Of a stretch of DNA of 13,477 nt, positions 1 to 6,981 are shown piece by piece; position 1 is the first letter of the stretch, and each line of letters starts with the position of its first letter. Origin of the DNA: JALZDI01 sp036259355 (GTDB taxonomy: Bacteria > Actinomycetota > Actinomycetes > Propionibacteriales > Nocardioidaceae). The translations under genes and the position numbers were made by a program. The notes below the pieces were generated by a model. It made no database searches. It saw only the letters and a program-made list of their open reading frames with translations, and was not told the origin of the DNA. The DNA is taken from contig DATABY010000094.1 in assembly GCA_036259355.1 (NCBI GenBank), forward strand, positions 1 through 13,477, read 5' to 3'.

Positions 1-723
1 GTCAACGCCGGGTCGCTGGACAAGCGGCTGCTGGAGAAGTACGGCAGGCCGACGCCGGAGGCGCTGGTCGAGTCCGCGGTGTGGGAGGCGTCGCTGTTCG
101 AGGAGCACGACTTCCACGACTTCAAGATCTCGGTCAAGCACAACGACCCGGTCGTGATGGTGCAGGCCTACGAGATGCTCGCCGAGCGCGGCGACTGGCC
201 GCTGCACCTCGGTGTCACCGAGGCCGGTCCCGCGTTCCAGGGCACGATCAAGTCCTCGGTCGCGTTCGGCGCGCTGCTGTCGCGCGGCATCGGCGACACG
301 ATCCGGGTCTCGCTGTCCGCCCCGCCGGTCGAGGAGGTCAAGGTCGGGCAGGCGATCCTGCAGTCGCTGAACCTGCGTCCCCGCAAGCTCGAGATCGTCT
401 CCTGCCCCTCGTGCGGGCGCGCCCAGGTCGACGTCTACAAGCTGGCCGACGAGGTGACCGCCGGCCTGGAGGGCATGGAGGTGCCACTGCGCGTCGCGGT
501 GATGGGCTGTGTGGTGAACGGTCCCGGAGAGGCCCGCGAGGCCGACCTCGGTGTCGCGTCGGGCAACGGCAAGGGCCAGATCTTCGTCAAGGGCGAGGTC
601 ATCAAGACCGTGCCGGAGTCGCAGATCGTGGAGACGCTGATCGAGGAGGCCATGCGGATCGCCGACGACATGGGCGAGCCGGTCGACGGCGGCTCCGGCG
701 CCCCCGTGGTCACCGCCGGCTGA
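1..723 (+). CDS. ispG: 4-hydroxy-3-methylbut-2-en-1-yl diphosphate synthase (flavodoxin-dependent), 3' part
   Basis: Penultimate enzyme of the MEP isoprenoid pathway: it reductively opens methylerythritol cyclodiphosphate to HMBPP using a 4Fe-4S cluster, in the cytoplasm. The window begins inside the gene; frame 1 is open from base 1 and encodes 240 residues to the TGA at 721-723. The fragment opens with VNAGSLDKRLLEKYG, typical of the family's TIM-barrel part. The cluster ligands are visible: Cys codons at 403-405 and 412-414 (CPSCGR) and 508-510 (MGCVVNGPGEA). The NGPGEA segment carries the conserved glutamate near the cluster. The C-terminus ends in a short Gly/Ala-rich tail. In Mycobacterium ispG lies beside dxr and rip1 on one side and a GNAT gene on the other; here the GNAT gene is displaced to 4615. 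The 5' end is missing, so start and promoter cannot be judged. Identification is certain. Confidence 0.97.
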   Translation, partial: VNAGSLDKRLLEKYGRPTPEALVESAVWEASLFEEHDFHDFKISVKHNDPVVMVQAYEMLAERGDWPLHLGVTEAGPAFQGTIKSSVAFGALLSRGIGDTIRVSLSAPPVEEVKVGQAILQSLNLRPRKLEIVSCPSCGRAQVDVYKLADEVTAGLEGMEVPLRVAVMGCVVNGPGEAREADLGVASGNGKGQIFVKGEVIKTVPESQIVETLIEEAMRIADDMGEPVDGGSGAPVVTAG

Positions 724-792
724 CATCCTCGGGCCGGCCGGGCACCGTGCGTGCTCGACTCGTGACACAGCGCACAAAGCCGTGGTTGGCTG

Positions 793-813
793 TTCCGGTT
801 CCTCGAGCCGGAA
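793..813 (+). promoter_or_regulatory. Hairpin abutting the ribosome-binding site of the first S15 peptidase
   Basis: TTCCGGTTC (793-801) can pair with GAGCCGGAA (805-813) around a three-base loop CTC. That gives nine pairs, one of them G-U. The 3' arm runs into the Shine-Dalgarno sequence GAAAGGA (811-817), five bases before the ATG at 823. It could mask the ribosome-binding site, or mark the end of the ispG transcript, although no T tract follows. The structure is seen in the sequence; the role is inferred. Confidence 0.4.
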
Positions 814-822
814 AGGACCGAC

Positions 823-2664
823 ATGTCGCTTCGCCGTACGTGCGGGATCGGGGTCACCGCCCTGACCGTCTGCGTCACCGCCGCACTCGCCGCCACGGTT
901 GCCCAGCCTGCCGCGGCTGACGACGTCCAGCAGCCGGTCTTCGTCGACGGCATGGCCCAGCCGGTCTTCTCCAGCAACGCGCAGGACTGGGTCGTCGAGG
1001 AGCTGTGGGTCACCTCCGACGTCGACTCCGACGGAGACGGCGCCCTGGACCGGGTGCACGTCGACGTGACCCGGCCTGCCGAGACCGAGCAGGGACTCGA
1101 CGTGCCGGTGGTCTACGAAGCGAGTCCGTACTACGCCGGCGGCAACCCGATCACGAACCACGACGTGCACCACGAGCTGTACGCGCCGTCGCGACCGGGG
1201 CAGGGCTGGCCGGGCGCCGCCACCTGGGGGCGGCAGGGCCAGACACGTCGTGATGTCGGGCCGTCGGTCATCTCCCAGCGATACGTCTCCACCTGGGTGC
1301 CACGGGGGTTCGCCGTCGTGCACGCGGAGTCACTCGGTTCCGGAGCGTCCGAGGGGTGCCCCACCAGCGGCGGCAGCAACGAGACCGCCGGGGCGAAGGC
1401 GGTCGTCGACTGGCTCAACGGGCGCGCGACCGCGGTCGACGCCGGGGGCGACACCGTCGAAGCGGACTGGACCACCGGACAGGTGGGCATGCTGGGCACG
1501 TCGTACAACGGCACGTTGCCCAACGCCGTCGCGAGCACGGGGGTGGAGGGCCTGGAGGCCATCGTGCCGGTCTCGGCCATCTCCAGCTGGTACGACTACT
1601 ACCGCGCCGAGGGCATGGTGCGCGCGCCCGGCGGCTTCCAGGGCGAGGACACCGACGTGCTGGCCGAGTACGTCTACACCCGCGACGACCGCGATGTCTG
1701 CCGGCCGGTGATCGAGTCGCTGGTCGAGGAGCAGGACCGGGTCACCGGGGACTACAGCAGCTTCTGGGCCGAGCGTGACTACCTGCGCGACGTCGAGGAC
1801 GTACGCGCTGCCACGCTGGTGGCACACGGCCTGCAGGACTGGAACGTCATGACGCGGCACGCGGCGCAGTGGTACCAGGCGCTCAAGGAGCAGGGGGTGG
1901 CGCACAAGGTCTACTGGCACCAGGGAGGGCACGGCGGCATGCCACCCGCCGACGTGCTGAACCGCTGGTTCACCCGTTACCTGTACGACGTGGACAACGG
2001 TGTCGAGGACGAACCGCGGGCACTGGTCGAGCGCGAGGACGACCGCCTCGTCGAGTACGCCGAGTGGCCGGTCCCCGGCAGCGAGCCGGTTGCGGTGGGG
2101 ATGAGGCCCCTCGGCGGCGGCGCCACCGGCGACCTGGCGCTGGGACGGCAGCGCCAGGGAGGGCCGAACTACGAGACGTTCACCGACGTCCCGACGCTCA
2201 CCATGGCCGAGCTCGCGGCCGCTCCGGACCCGGAGCACGGGCTGGTCTACACCTCGCCGGTGCTCACCGAGCCGGTGCACGTGAGCGGCACGCCGGTGGC
2301 GTCGGTGCGGGTCCAGCTCGGCCAGCGCGCCGCGAACCTCACCGTCGGCCTGGTCGACCTGGCTCCCGACGGCAGCGTCACGCGGGTCGTCACCGAGGGG
2401 TGGCGCGACCCGCAGAACCGCCGTTCGCTGTCGACCACCCAGGTGGTCAAGCCCGGCACGCCGTACGACCTGGACGTCACGATGCAGGCCAGCGACTACG
2501 TCTTCGCCCCGGGACACCGGATCGCGGCCGTGGTGATGCAGTCGGAGGAGGACTTCACGATCCTGCCCCCGGCCGGGAACGTGCTGTCGCTGGACACCGG
2601 CTCGACGGTGTTCCGCCTGCCGGTGGTCGGTGGCGAGTCCGCCCTGGCGGGCGCGCTGGGCTGA
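823..2664 (+). CDS. Secreted Xaa-Pro dipeptidyl-peptidase-like serine hydrolase (S15, CocE/NonD), acidic paralog
   Basis: Predicted exported serine peptidase removing X-Pro dipeptides from peptide N-termini; specificity is inferred from the family. It has 613 residues. A Sec-type signal peptide (residues 1 to about 32: basic start, Ala/Val/Thr core, AAA cleavage region) is followed by a Ca-loop-like DxDxDGxxD motif at 68-76. The alpha/beta-hydrolase core carries the nucleophile Ser227 in GTSYNG, Asp339 in GLQDWN and His370 in HQGGHGG, the expected S15 triad. ISSWYDYYR and APGGFQGEDTDVLA are typical PepX segments. From about residue 400 comes the beta-sandwich C-terminal domain (GQRAAN, GWRDPQNR). 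The ATG at 823 is supported by GAAAGGA (811-817). The mature protein is rich in Asp and Glu, unlike its paralog at 2800. The fold is certain; an ester or amide substrate, as in CocE, is the main alternative. Confidence 0.88.
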   Translation: MSLRRTCGIGVTALTVCVTAALAATVAQPAAADDVQQPVFVDGMAQPVFSSNAQDWVVEELWVTSDVDSDGDGALDRVHVDVTRPAETEQGLDVPVVYEASPYYAGGNPITNHDVHHELYAPSRPGQGWPGAATWGRQGQTRRDVGPSVISQRYVSTWVPRGFAVVHAESLGSGASEGCPTSGGSNETAGAKAVVDWLNGRATAVDAGGDTVEADWTTGQVGMLGTSYNGTLPNAVASTGVEGLEAIVPVSAISSWYDYYRAEGMVRAPGGFQGEDTDVLAEYVYTRDDRDVCRPVIESLVEEQDRVTGDYSSFWAERDYLRDVEDVRAATLVAHGLQDWNVMTRHAAQWYQALKEQGVAHKVYWHQGGHGGMPPADVLNRWFTRYLYDVDNGVEDEPRALVEREDDRLVEYAEWPVPGSEPVAVGMRPLGGGATGDLALGRQRQGGPNYETFTDVPTLTMAELAAAPDPEHGLVYTSPVLTEPVHVSGTPVASVRVQLGQRAANLTVGLVDLAPDGSVTRVVTEGWRDPQNRRSLSTTQVVKPGTPYDLDVTMQASDYVFAPGHRIAAVVMQSEEDFTILPPAGNVLSLDTGSTVFRLPVVGGESALAGALG

Positions 2665-2693
2665 AGCGATCGGCGCAGACGGCCGGGCGGAAG

Positions 2694-2709
2694 CGACGCC
2701 AGGGCGTCG
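2694..2709 (+). terminator. Short GC-rich hairpin after the first S15 peptidase
   Basis: CGACGC (2694-2699) pairs with GCGTCG (2704-2709) around a four-base loop, 30 bases after the stop codon of the upstream peptidase. No T run follows, so a classic intrinsic terminator is not shown; actinobacterial terminators often lack the T tract. It could also simply be GC-rich background. Weak candidate. Confidence 0.25.
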
Positions 2710-2768
2710 TATCCGCCTCACCAGTCGTCGTGAACCGCGGACGGAGCCGGGCGTTCTGGGAGACGATG

Positions 2769-2786
2769 AGGGGCCGCCTCGCCCCT
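2769..2786 (+). promoter_or_regulatory. Hairpin immediately before the ribosome-binding site of the second S15 peptidase
   Basis: AGGGGC (2769-2774) pairs with GCCCCT (2781-2786) around a six-base loop. The likely Shine-Dalgarno GGGAG (2787-2791) starts at the next base, eight bases before the ATG at 2800. The arrangement parallels the unrelated hairpin at 793-813 in front of the first paralog. It may influence ribosome access or act as a weak terminator between the two genes. Function is inferred only. Confidence 0.3.
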
Positions 2787-2799
2787 GGGAGCCCGCCGT

Positions 2800-4587
2800 A
2801 TGCACAGCCCACGTCCGTGGGTGGCCCTGACCACCGCCGCCGTCCTGTCCGCCGGCCTCCTGGCCGTGGCCTCGTCCGGGACGGCAGGGGCCACCTCCCC
2901 GCAGCAGACACGGCCACGCTTCGCCGGTGGCATGGCCCAGCCGGTGTACGGCGCCGCTCCCGCGGACTGGATCCGGCAGAGCCTGTGGGTCACGACCACG
3001 ACCGACTCCGACCGCAACGGGCGCCCGGACCGGGTGCACATCTCGGTCACGCGCCTGCGTGAGACCCGGACCCGGGGGCTCGAGGTGCCGGTGATCTACG
3101 AGGTCAGCCCGTACTACGCCGGCATCCGGGCGGCACGGATGCACGACGTCGACGTGCCGCTCTTCGCTCCCGCGCCGCGGCGGCCGGTCGCCACCGACGC
3201 CGACCCGCGCACGTGGTTGCCGCGTGGTTTCGCGGTCGTGCACGCCGACTCCCTCGGCACGGGATCCTCCACCGGCTGCCCGACCTCCGGAGGGCGCAAC
3301 GAGACGCTCGGCGCCAAGGCCGTCGTCGACTGGCTCAACGGCCGTGCCGTCGCACGCAACCGCGCCGGCCGCGTCGTGCGCGCCGGTTGGTCGACCGGCA
3401 AGGTCGGCATGATCGGCACCTCCTACAACGGGACCCTGCCCAACGCCGTCGCCGCCACCGGGGTGGAGGGGCTCGAGGCGGTCGTGGCCGTGTCGGCGAT
3501 CTCCAGCTGGTACGACTACTACCGCGCCGGTGGCGCCGTGGTCGCGCCCGGCGGCTTCCAGGGCGAGGACACCGACGTGCTCGCCCGGGCGGTGCTGACC
3601 CGGGCGCGGCCGTCGACCTGCCGGCCGGTGCTGCGCCGGCTGACCCGCCGGCAGGACCGGCGTACCGGCGACTACAGCGCCTTCTGGGCGCAGCGCAACT
3701 ACGTCGACGACGCCGACAGGGTGCGCGCCGCCGTGCTGGTCGCGCACGGGCTCCGCGACTGGAACGTCAAGACCAAGCACGCCGGGCAGTGGTACGCCGC
3801 GCTACGGCGCGCCGGTGTCCCGCACAAGATCTACCTGCACCAGGGCGGCCACGGCGGCCTGCCCCCGGCCGGCCTGCTCAACCGCTGGTTCACGCATCAC
3901 CTGCTCGGCGTCGACAACGGCGTGCAGGGCGCACCGCACGCCTACGTCCGCCGCCCCGGCGGGCGGCTGGTGAGCTATCGGGAGTGGCCCGACCGCAGCG
4001 CCGAGCCGGTCGACCTGCGCCTGCGGCCGCGCCGTGCGACCACCCGTGGCCGGCTGGTCCTCGGCCGCCCCGGCCGCCCGGTGGTGGAGCGGGTCGTCGA
4101 CACGCCACGGCTGACCGCCGGCAGGCTGGCCGCGGCACCGCGGTCGCGGCACGGCCGGGTCTACGCGACCGCGCCGCTGCGCACCGCCGTACGGCTCAGC
4201 GGCACCCCGGTGGCGCGCCTGCGGCTCTCCTTCGGGCAGCGCGCCGCGAACGTGTCCGTCGGTCTCGTCGACTACGCCCGTAACGGCCGGGTGCGGCGGG
4301 TGGTCACCCGCGGCTGGCGGGACCCGCAGAACCGCGGCTCGCTCGCGGTGACCCGGCGGGTTCGTCCCGGACGGGTGTACGGCCTGCGGGTCGGGCTGCA
4401 GCCCCATGACCACGTCTTCGCCCGTGGCCACCGGATCGGTCTGCTGGTGATGTCCACTGACGCGCAGTTCACGCTGCGTCCGCCGGCCGGCTCCACCCTG
4501 GCGCTGCGTACTCACCGCACGAGCCTGCGGCTTCCGGTGGTGGGAGGGCGCCCGGCGGTGCGTCGCGCGCTCGCGCGACTCAACTAG
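2800..4587 (+). CDS. Secreted Xaa-Pro dipeptidyl-peptidase-like serine hydrolase (S15, CocE/NonD), basic paralog
   Basis: Tandem paralog of the gene at 823, also a predicted exported X-Pro dipeptidyl-peptidase; 595 residues. The signal peptide spans residues 1 to about 31 (hydrophobic TTAAVLSAGLLAVA core, AGA before the likely cleavage). The triad is intact: Ser208 in GTSYNG, Asp320 in GLRDWN, His351 in HQGGHGG. The Ca-loop-like motif reads DSDRNGRPD (69-77), with Asn in place of one Asp. The S15 core segments match the first copy almost word for word, for example MAQPV, GCPTSGG, AKAVVDWLNGRA and SSWYDYYRA. About 17 residues are missing near position 125, where the first copy has a Gly/Trp-rich insert. 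Surface positions that are Asp or Glu in the first copy are often Arg here (RPVLRRLTRRQDR versus RPVIESLVEEQDR). GGGAG at 2787-2791 supports the ATG start. It is either co-transcribed with the first copy or separately initiated. Confidence 0.87.
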   Translation: MHSPRPWVALTTAAVLSAGLLAVASSGTAGATSPQQTRPRFAGGMAQPVYGAAPADWIRQSLWVTTTTDSDRNGRPDRVHISVTRLRETRTRGLEVPVIYEVSPYYAGIRAARMHDVDVPLFAPAPRRPVATDADPRTWLPRGFAVVHADSLGTGSSTGCPTSGGRNETLGAKAVVDWLNGRAVARNRAGRVVRAGWSTGKVGMIGTSYNGTLPNAVAATGVEGLEAVVAVSAISSWYDYYRAGGAVVAPGGFQGEDTDVLARAVLTRARPSTCRPVLRRLTRRQDRRTGDYSAFWAQRNYVDDADRVRAAVLVAHGLRDWNVKTKHAGQWYAALRRAGVPHKIYLHQGGHGGLPPAGLLNRWFTHHLLGVDNGVQGAPHAYVRRPGGRLVSYREWPDRSAEPVDLRLRPRRATTRGRLVLGRPGRPVVERVVDTPRLTAGRLAAAPRSRHGRVYATAPLRTAVRLSGTPVARLRLSFGQRAANVSVGLVDYARNGRVRRVVTRGWRDPQNRGSLAVTRRVRPGRVYGLRVGLQPHDHVFARGHRIGLLVMSTDAQFTLRPPAGSTLALRTHRTSLRLPVVGGRPAVRRALARLN

Positions 4588-4602
4588 GCGTCGATTAGGC
4601 CG

Positions 4603-4608
4603 TACGCT
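4603..4608 (+). promoter_or_regulatory. -10 box TACGCT for a leaderless acetyltransferase mRNA
   Basis: TACGCT fits the actinobacterial TANNNT -10 consensus and ends six bases before the GTG at 4615, which would place the transcription start on the start codon itself. No Shine-Dalgarno sequence precedes that GTG. The -35 region is not recognisable. The box lies just after the stop codon of the preceding peptidase. Confidence 0.5.
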
Positions 4609-4614
4609 CTAGCC

Positions 4615-5460
4615 GTGCTCACCACCACGCCCGGGCTGCGGATCCTCGGCCCGGCCGACCTGCCGCAGGTCCAGTCGCTGCTCGGCCGCGACCCGGTGAC
4701 CAACGTCTTCGTGGACTACCGGGTGCGCATGACGGGGCTGGACCCGCGGTGGCTGGGTGGGGAGATGTGGGGCTACGTCGAGGACGGCGAGCTGGTGTCG
4801 CTGTGCCACGCGGCCGCGAACCTCGTGCCGGTCGAGGCGACCTCGCAGGCGCTGGAGGTGTTCGCGGCACGCGCGCTGGCGCGCGGACGTACCTGCTCGT
4901 CGATCGTGGGCCCGCAGCCGGCGGTGGCCGAGTTCTGGGACGCGGTCCAGCCGTGGTGGGGACCGGCCCGGCTGGTCCGTGACGCGCAGCCGTTCATGAC
5001 CATCGACACCGCGCCCGCGGTGGCGCCGGACCCGGGCGTACGGCGGGTGGAGCCCGACGAGTTCGAGATCCTCTACCCGGCGTGCGTGGACATGTTCACC
5101 GAGGAGGTCGGCGTCTCCCCGGAGGCCGGCGGCGGACGCGACCTCTACCAGACGCGGGTGCGGCAGCTGATCTCCAAGGGGCTGGCGTTCGCGCGGATCG
5201 AGAACGGCCGGGTGCTGTTCAAGGCCGAGATCGGCGCGGTCACGCCCCACGCATGCCAGGTGCAGGGCGTGTGGGTGCACCCCGCGCGTCGCGGTGAGGG
5301 CCTGTCCGTGCCAGGCATGGCAACGGTCGCCGAGATGGCGATGCAGGACATCGCCCCGGTGGTCACCCTCTACGTCAACGCGCACAACGTGGCGGCCCGC
5401 CGTTCCTACGAGCGCGTCGGCTTCGTCGAGACGTGCGCGTTCACCACGATTCTCTTCTGA
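4615..5460 (+). CDS. DUF4081 / GNAT-family N-acetyltransferase
   Basis: Two-domain protein of 281 residues. The N-terminal half (about 1-130: LRILGPADL, DPVTNVFVDYRV, LCHAAANLVPV) is the DUF4081 domain found in actinobacterial proteins next to ispG. The C-terminal half is a GNAT fold that should bind acetyl-CoA: the pyrophosphate loop RRGEG is at 225-229 after VWVHPA, and the final helix and strand read NVAARRSYERVGF. The acceptor substrate is unknown; protein or small-molecule amines are both possible. From memory, the equivalent M. tuberculosis gene is Rv2867c beside gcpE/ispG. The GTG at 4615 fits the family's N-terminus and the -10 box at 4603-4608; no ribosome-binding site is present, so a leaderless transcript is likely. 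The family is certain, the substrate is not. Confidence 0.92.
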   Translation: MLTTTPGLRILGPADLPQVQSLLGRDPVTNVFVDYRVRMTGLDPRWLGGEMWGYVEDGELVSLCHAAANLVPVEATSQALEVFAARALARGRTCSSIVGPQPAVAEFWDAVQPWWGPARLVRDAQPFMTIDTAPAVAPDPGVRRVEPDEFEILYPACVDMFTEEVGVSPEAGGGRDLYQTRVRQLISKGLAFARIENGRVLFKAEIGAVTPHACQVQGVWVHPARRGEGLSVPGMATVAEMAMQDIAPVVTLYVNAHNVAARRSYERVGFVETCAFTTILF

Positions 5461-5491
5461 GGATCCTCCGCGCTCCCGCCACAAGGTGTGG

Positions 5492-5519
5492 TTGGGGTGC
5501 ATCCACTCGGCGGTAGGTT
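5492..5519 (+). promoter_or_regulatory. Promoter (TTGGGG-16-TAGGTT) for a leaderless DoxX-like gene
   Basis: A -35-like TTGGGG (5492-5497) and a -10 TAGGTT (5514-5519, matching TANNNT) are separated by 16 bases. The -10 ends seven bases before the ATG at 5527, so the transcript should begin at or next to the start codon. This argues for ATG 5527 rather than the in-frame GTG at 5488. Confidence 0.5.
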
Positions 5520-5526
5520 GCTCCGC

Positions 5527-5883
5527 ATGGCCAAGGACGTCACCGCACTCGCCGCGCTGTTCGCCACCTCGGGCACACTGCACTTCGTGTCGCCGGGGCC
5601 GTTCGAGGCCATCGTGCCGCGGCGGCTGCCGCGCCGGCGCGAGCTCGTCTACGCCTCCGGTGTGGCCGAGCTCGCCTGCGCCGCCGGCCTGCTGCACCCG
5701 CGGACGCGTGCTGCCGCCGGGGTGGCCAGCGCCGGGCTGCTGCTGGCCGTGTTCCCCGCCAACGTGCAGATGGCGCTCGACGCGCGCGCGAGCCGGTCGA
5801 CGCCGTACCGGCTCGCGACGTGGGCCCGGCTGCCCTTGCAGCTGCCGATGATCCGGACGGCCTGGCGCGCCACGCGACACTAG
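5527..5883 (+). CDS. DoxX-like small integral membrane protein
   Basis: A protein of 118 residues with hydrophobic stretches near residues 5-20, 40-57 and 62-80, separated by Arg-rich loops. Segments such as GTLHFVSPGPFEAIVPRRLP, VYASGVAELACAAGLL and FPANVQMALDA are typical of the small DoxX-like family (COG4270 type). Members are four-helix membrane proteins of mostly unknown role, some linked to redox or thiol metabolism. ATG 5527 was chosen over an upstream in-frame GTG at 5488 because the -10 box TAGGTT sits seven bases before it and because the added 13 residues would overlap the promoter. The stop (5881-5883) lies five bases before the start of the M15 lipoprotein, suggesting co-transcription. 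The family is fairly sure; the function is unknown. Confidence 0.8.
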   Translation: MAKDVTALAALFATSGTLHFVSPGPFEAIVPRRLPRRRELVYASGVAELACAAGLLHPRTRAAAGVASAGLLLAVFPANVQMALDARASRSTPYRLATWARLPLQLPMIRTAWRATRH

Positions 5884-5888
5884 ACGTC

Positions 5889-6851
5889 GTGGTGCGCAGG
5901 CTGCTGGTCGTCGCGGTGGGTACGACGGTGCTCGCGGCCTGCGGCACGTCGGTCTCCCTCTCCGGCGGCGAGCCGGCCACCACAGCCGGTGCGTCGCCCT
6001 CCGCACCGGCGCGGGCGACGCGCACCGACCGTCCGCCGCCGGTCACCGTCACCCCCCGGCCGACAACACGTACCACCGCACCGACCAGCGCACCGGCCAC
6101 CGCGGCGCCCCGCCAGCCGGCACGCTCCCCGCGCCGCGCTCCTCGGCTGGACAGCTGGCAGGTCGGAGCGAACCCGCTGCCGCTGCGGCCGGACGGGTTC
6201 GGCGAGGTGCAGCGCACGCCGCGCGAGCTGCGGGTTCGCCGGATGCCGACCGTCGACCTGCTGCCGCCACCGCGAGGCGGACGGTTCGAGTCCTCGGTGG
6301 CGCCGATCTCGCAGCGGGTACGCCGGCGCATGGGGGAGACGTGGACGCCGCGGTGCCCGGTGGCGCTGGACGACCTGCGCTACCTCACCGTGTCCTTCTG
6401 GGGCTTCGACGACCGAGCACACACCGGAGAGCTCGTCGTCCACGCCGACGTCGCCCGCGACGTCGTCGGTGTCTTCCGCAGGCTGTACCGCGAGCGCTAT
6501 CCCATCGAGGAGATGCGCCTGGTGACCACCGCGGACCTCGACGCACCACCGACCGGTGACGGCAACAACACCGCCGCCCTGGTGTGCCGTCCGGTCCGCG
6601 GGCAGTCGGAGTGGTCCGCGCACGCCTACGGCCAGGCGATCGACGTCAACCCGTTCCTCAACCCCTACCGCAACGACGACCTGGTCCTGCCGGAGCTCGC
6701 CAGCGCCTACCTCGACCGTGGCTGGCGCCGGCCCGGGATGGTCCATCCCGACGGCGTGGTCGTCCGGGCGTTCGAGTCGATCGGCTGGACCTGGGGCGGC
6801 GACTTCGAGTCGCTGGAGGACTACATGCACTTCTCCGCCACCGGCGGCTGA
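5889..6851 (+). CDS. Lipoprotein with M15-family D,D-carboxypeptidase-like domain
   Basis: Predicted lipid-anchored cell-wall enzyme acting on peptidoglycan stem peptides; 320 residues from GTG 5889. The N-terminus VRRLLVVAVGTTVLAAC is a lipoprotein signal peptide with lipobox LAAC (Cys18). A Pro/Thr/Ala-rich, probably disordered linker follows to about residue 85. The C-terminal domain has the M15 zinc signature: His245 and Asp252 in SAHAYGQAIDVNP, then GWTWGGDF and Asp311/His314 in EDYMHF, the D-x-x-H pair resembling VanY and endolysin-type M15 enzymes. GTG 5889 and GTG 5892 are adjacent candidate starts; both keep the lipobox. A longer reading from GTG 5820 would run through the DoxX-like gene and bury the signal peptide, so it was rejected. 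There is no ribosome-binding site; translation is probably coupled to the upstream stop five bases away. Whether it cuts D-Ala-D-Ala or another bond cannot be read from sequence. Confidence 0.85.
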   Translation: MVRRLLVVAVGTTVLAACGTSVSLSGGEPATTAGASPSAPARATRTDRPPPVTVTPRPTTRTTAPTSAPATAAPRQPARSPRRAPRLDSWQVGANPLPLRPDGFGEVQRTPRELRVRRMPTVDLLPPPRGGRFESSVAPISQRVRRRMGETWTPRCPVALDDLRYLTVSFWGFDDRAHTGELVVHADVARDVVGVFRRLYRERYPIEEMRLVTTADLDAPPTGDGNNTAALVCRPVRGQSEWSAHAYGQAIDVNPFLNPYRNDDLVLPELASAYLDRGWRRPGMVHPDGVVVRAFESIGWTWGGDFESLEDYMHFSATGG

Positions 6852-6864
6852 GCAACGACGCGAC

Positions 6865-6899
6865 CCACCCGCCCCTCGCGCCGAGACCGCAGAACTGTC
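6865..6899 (-). repeat. Inverted copy (R3) of a small palindromic intergenic repeat, upstream of proS
   Basis: Read on the minus strand, this stretch matches the two repeats at 8781-8845 downstream of proS. With the reverse complement of the second one it shares an uninterrupted 15-base block CCCCTCGCGCCGAGA (6872-6886) and then GCAGAACTG, plus CCACC at the outer end. The core contains the mini-palindrome CTCG-NNN-CGAG. It lies between the M15 lipoprotein and the proS promoter. Confidence 0.75.
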
Positions 6900-6900
6900 C

Positions 6901-6913
6901 TCTGCAACTCGAG
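6901..6913 (+). repeat. Partial plus-strand copy (R4) of the same repeat
   Basis: TCTGCAACTCGAG resembles the TCTGCATCTCG...CGAG part of the repeat at 8813-8845, in the opposite orientation to the adjacent R3 copy. Together R3 and R4 form an inverted pair, in which GCAGA (6889-6893) can pair with TCTGC (6901-6905). It is short, so similarity by chance is possible. Confidence 0.4.
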
Positions 6914-6936
6914 TGCCCGGTCGCGCGCCCGGCCGA

Positions 6937-6942
6937 TATCCT
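6937..6942 (+). promoter_or_regulatory. proS: Candidate -10 box TATCCT for proS
   Basis: TATCCT matches TANNNT and four of six bases of TATAAT, 39 bases before the GTG of proS. It would give a leader of about 30 bases that holds the Shine-Dalgarno GGAG (6972-6975). The region 17 bases upstream (TGCCCG) is a poor -35. The box lies just downstream of the R3/R4 repeats. Confidence 0.4.
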
Positions 6943-6981
6943 CACAACGGCCAACCGATCGCCGTACTCCTGGAGTCTCTC

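Noticed and set aside
1330..3780. Very long minus-strand open frame (over 800 codons) antisense to both peptidases
   Set aside because: It mirrors the codon structure of two clear genes; its translation is low-complexity Arg/Gly/Val/His text with no domain, as expected for the complement of GC-rich coding DNA.
5479..5491. CCACA-AGG-TGTGG hairpin after the GNAT gene as a terminator
   Set aside because: A five-pair stem is expected by chance in GC-rich DNA and only two T residues follow before the promoter.
5820..5888. Earlier GTG start for the M15 lipoprotein
   Set aside because: It would overlap the DoxX-like gene and place 23 extra residues before the signal peptide; the lipobox fits a start at 5889 or 5892.
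6556..6981. In-frame N-terminal extension of proS
   Set aside because: It overlaps the M15 domain in another frame and has no ProRS similarity; GGAG at 6972-6975 fits GTG 6982.
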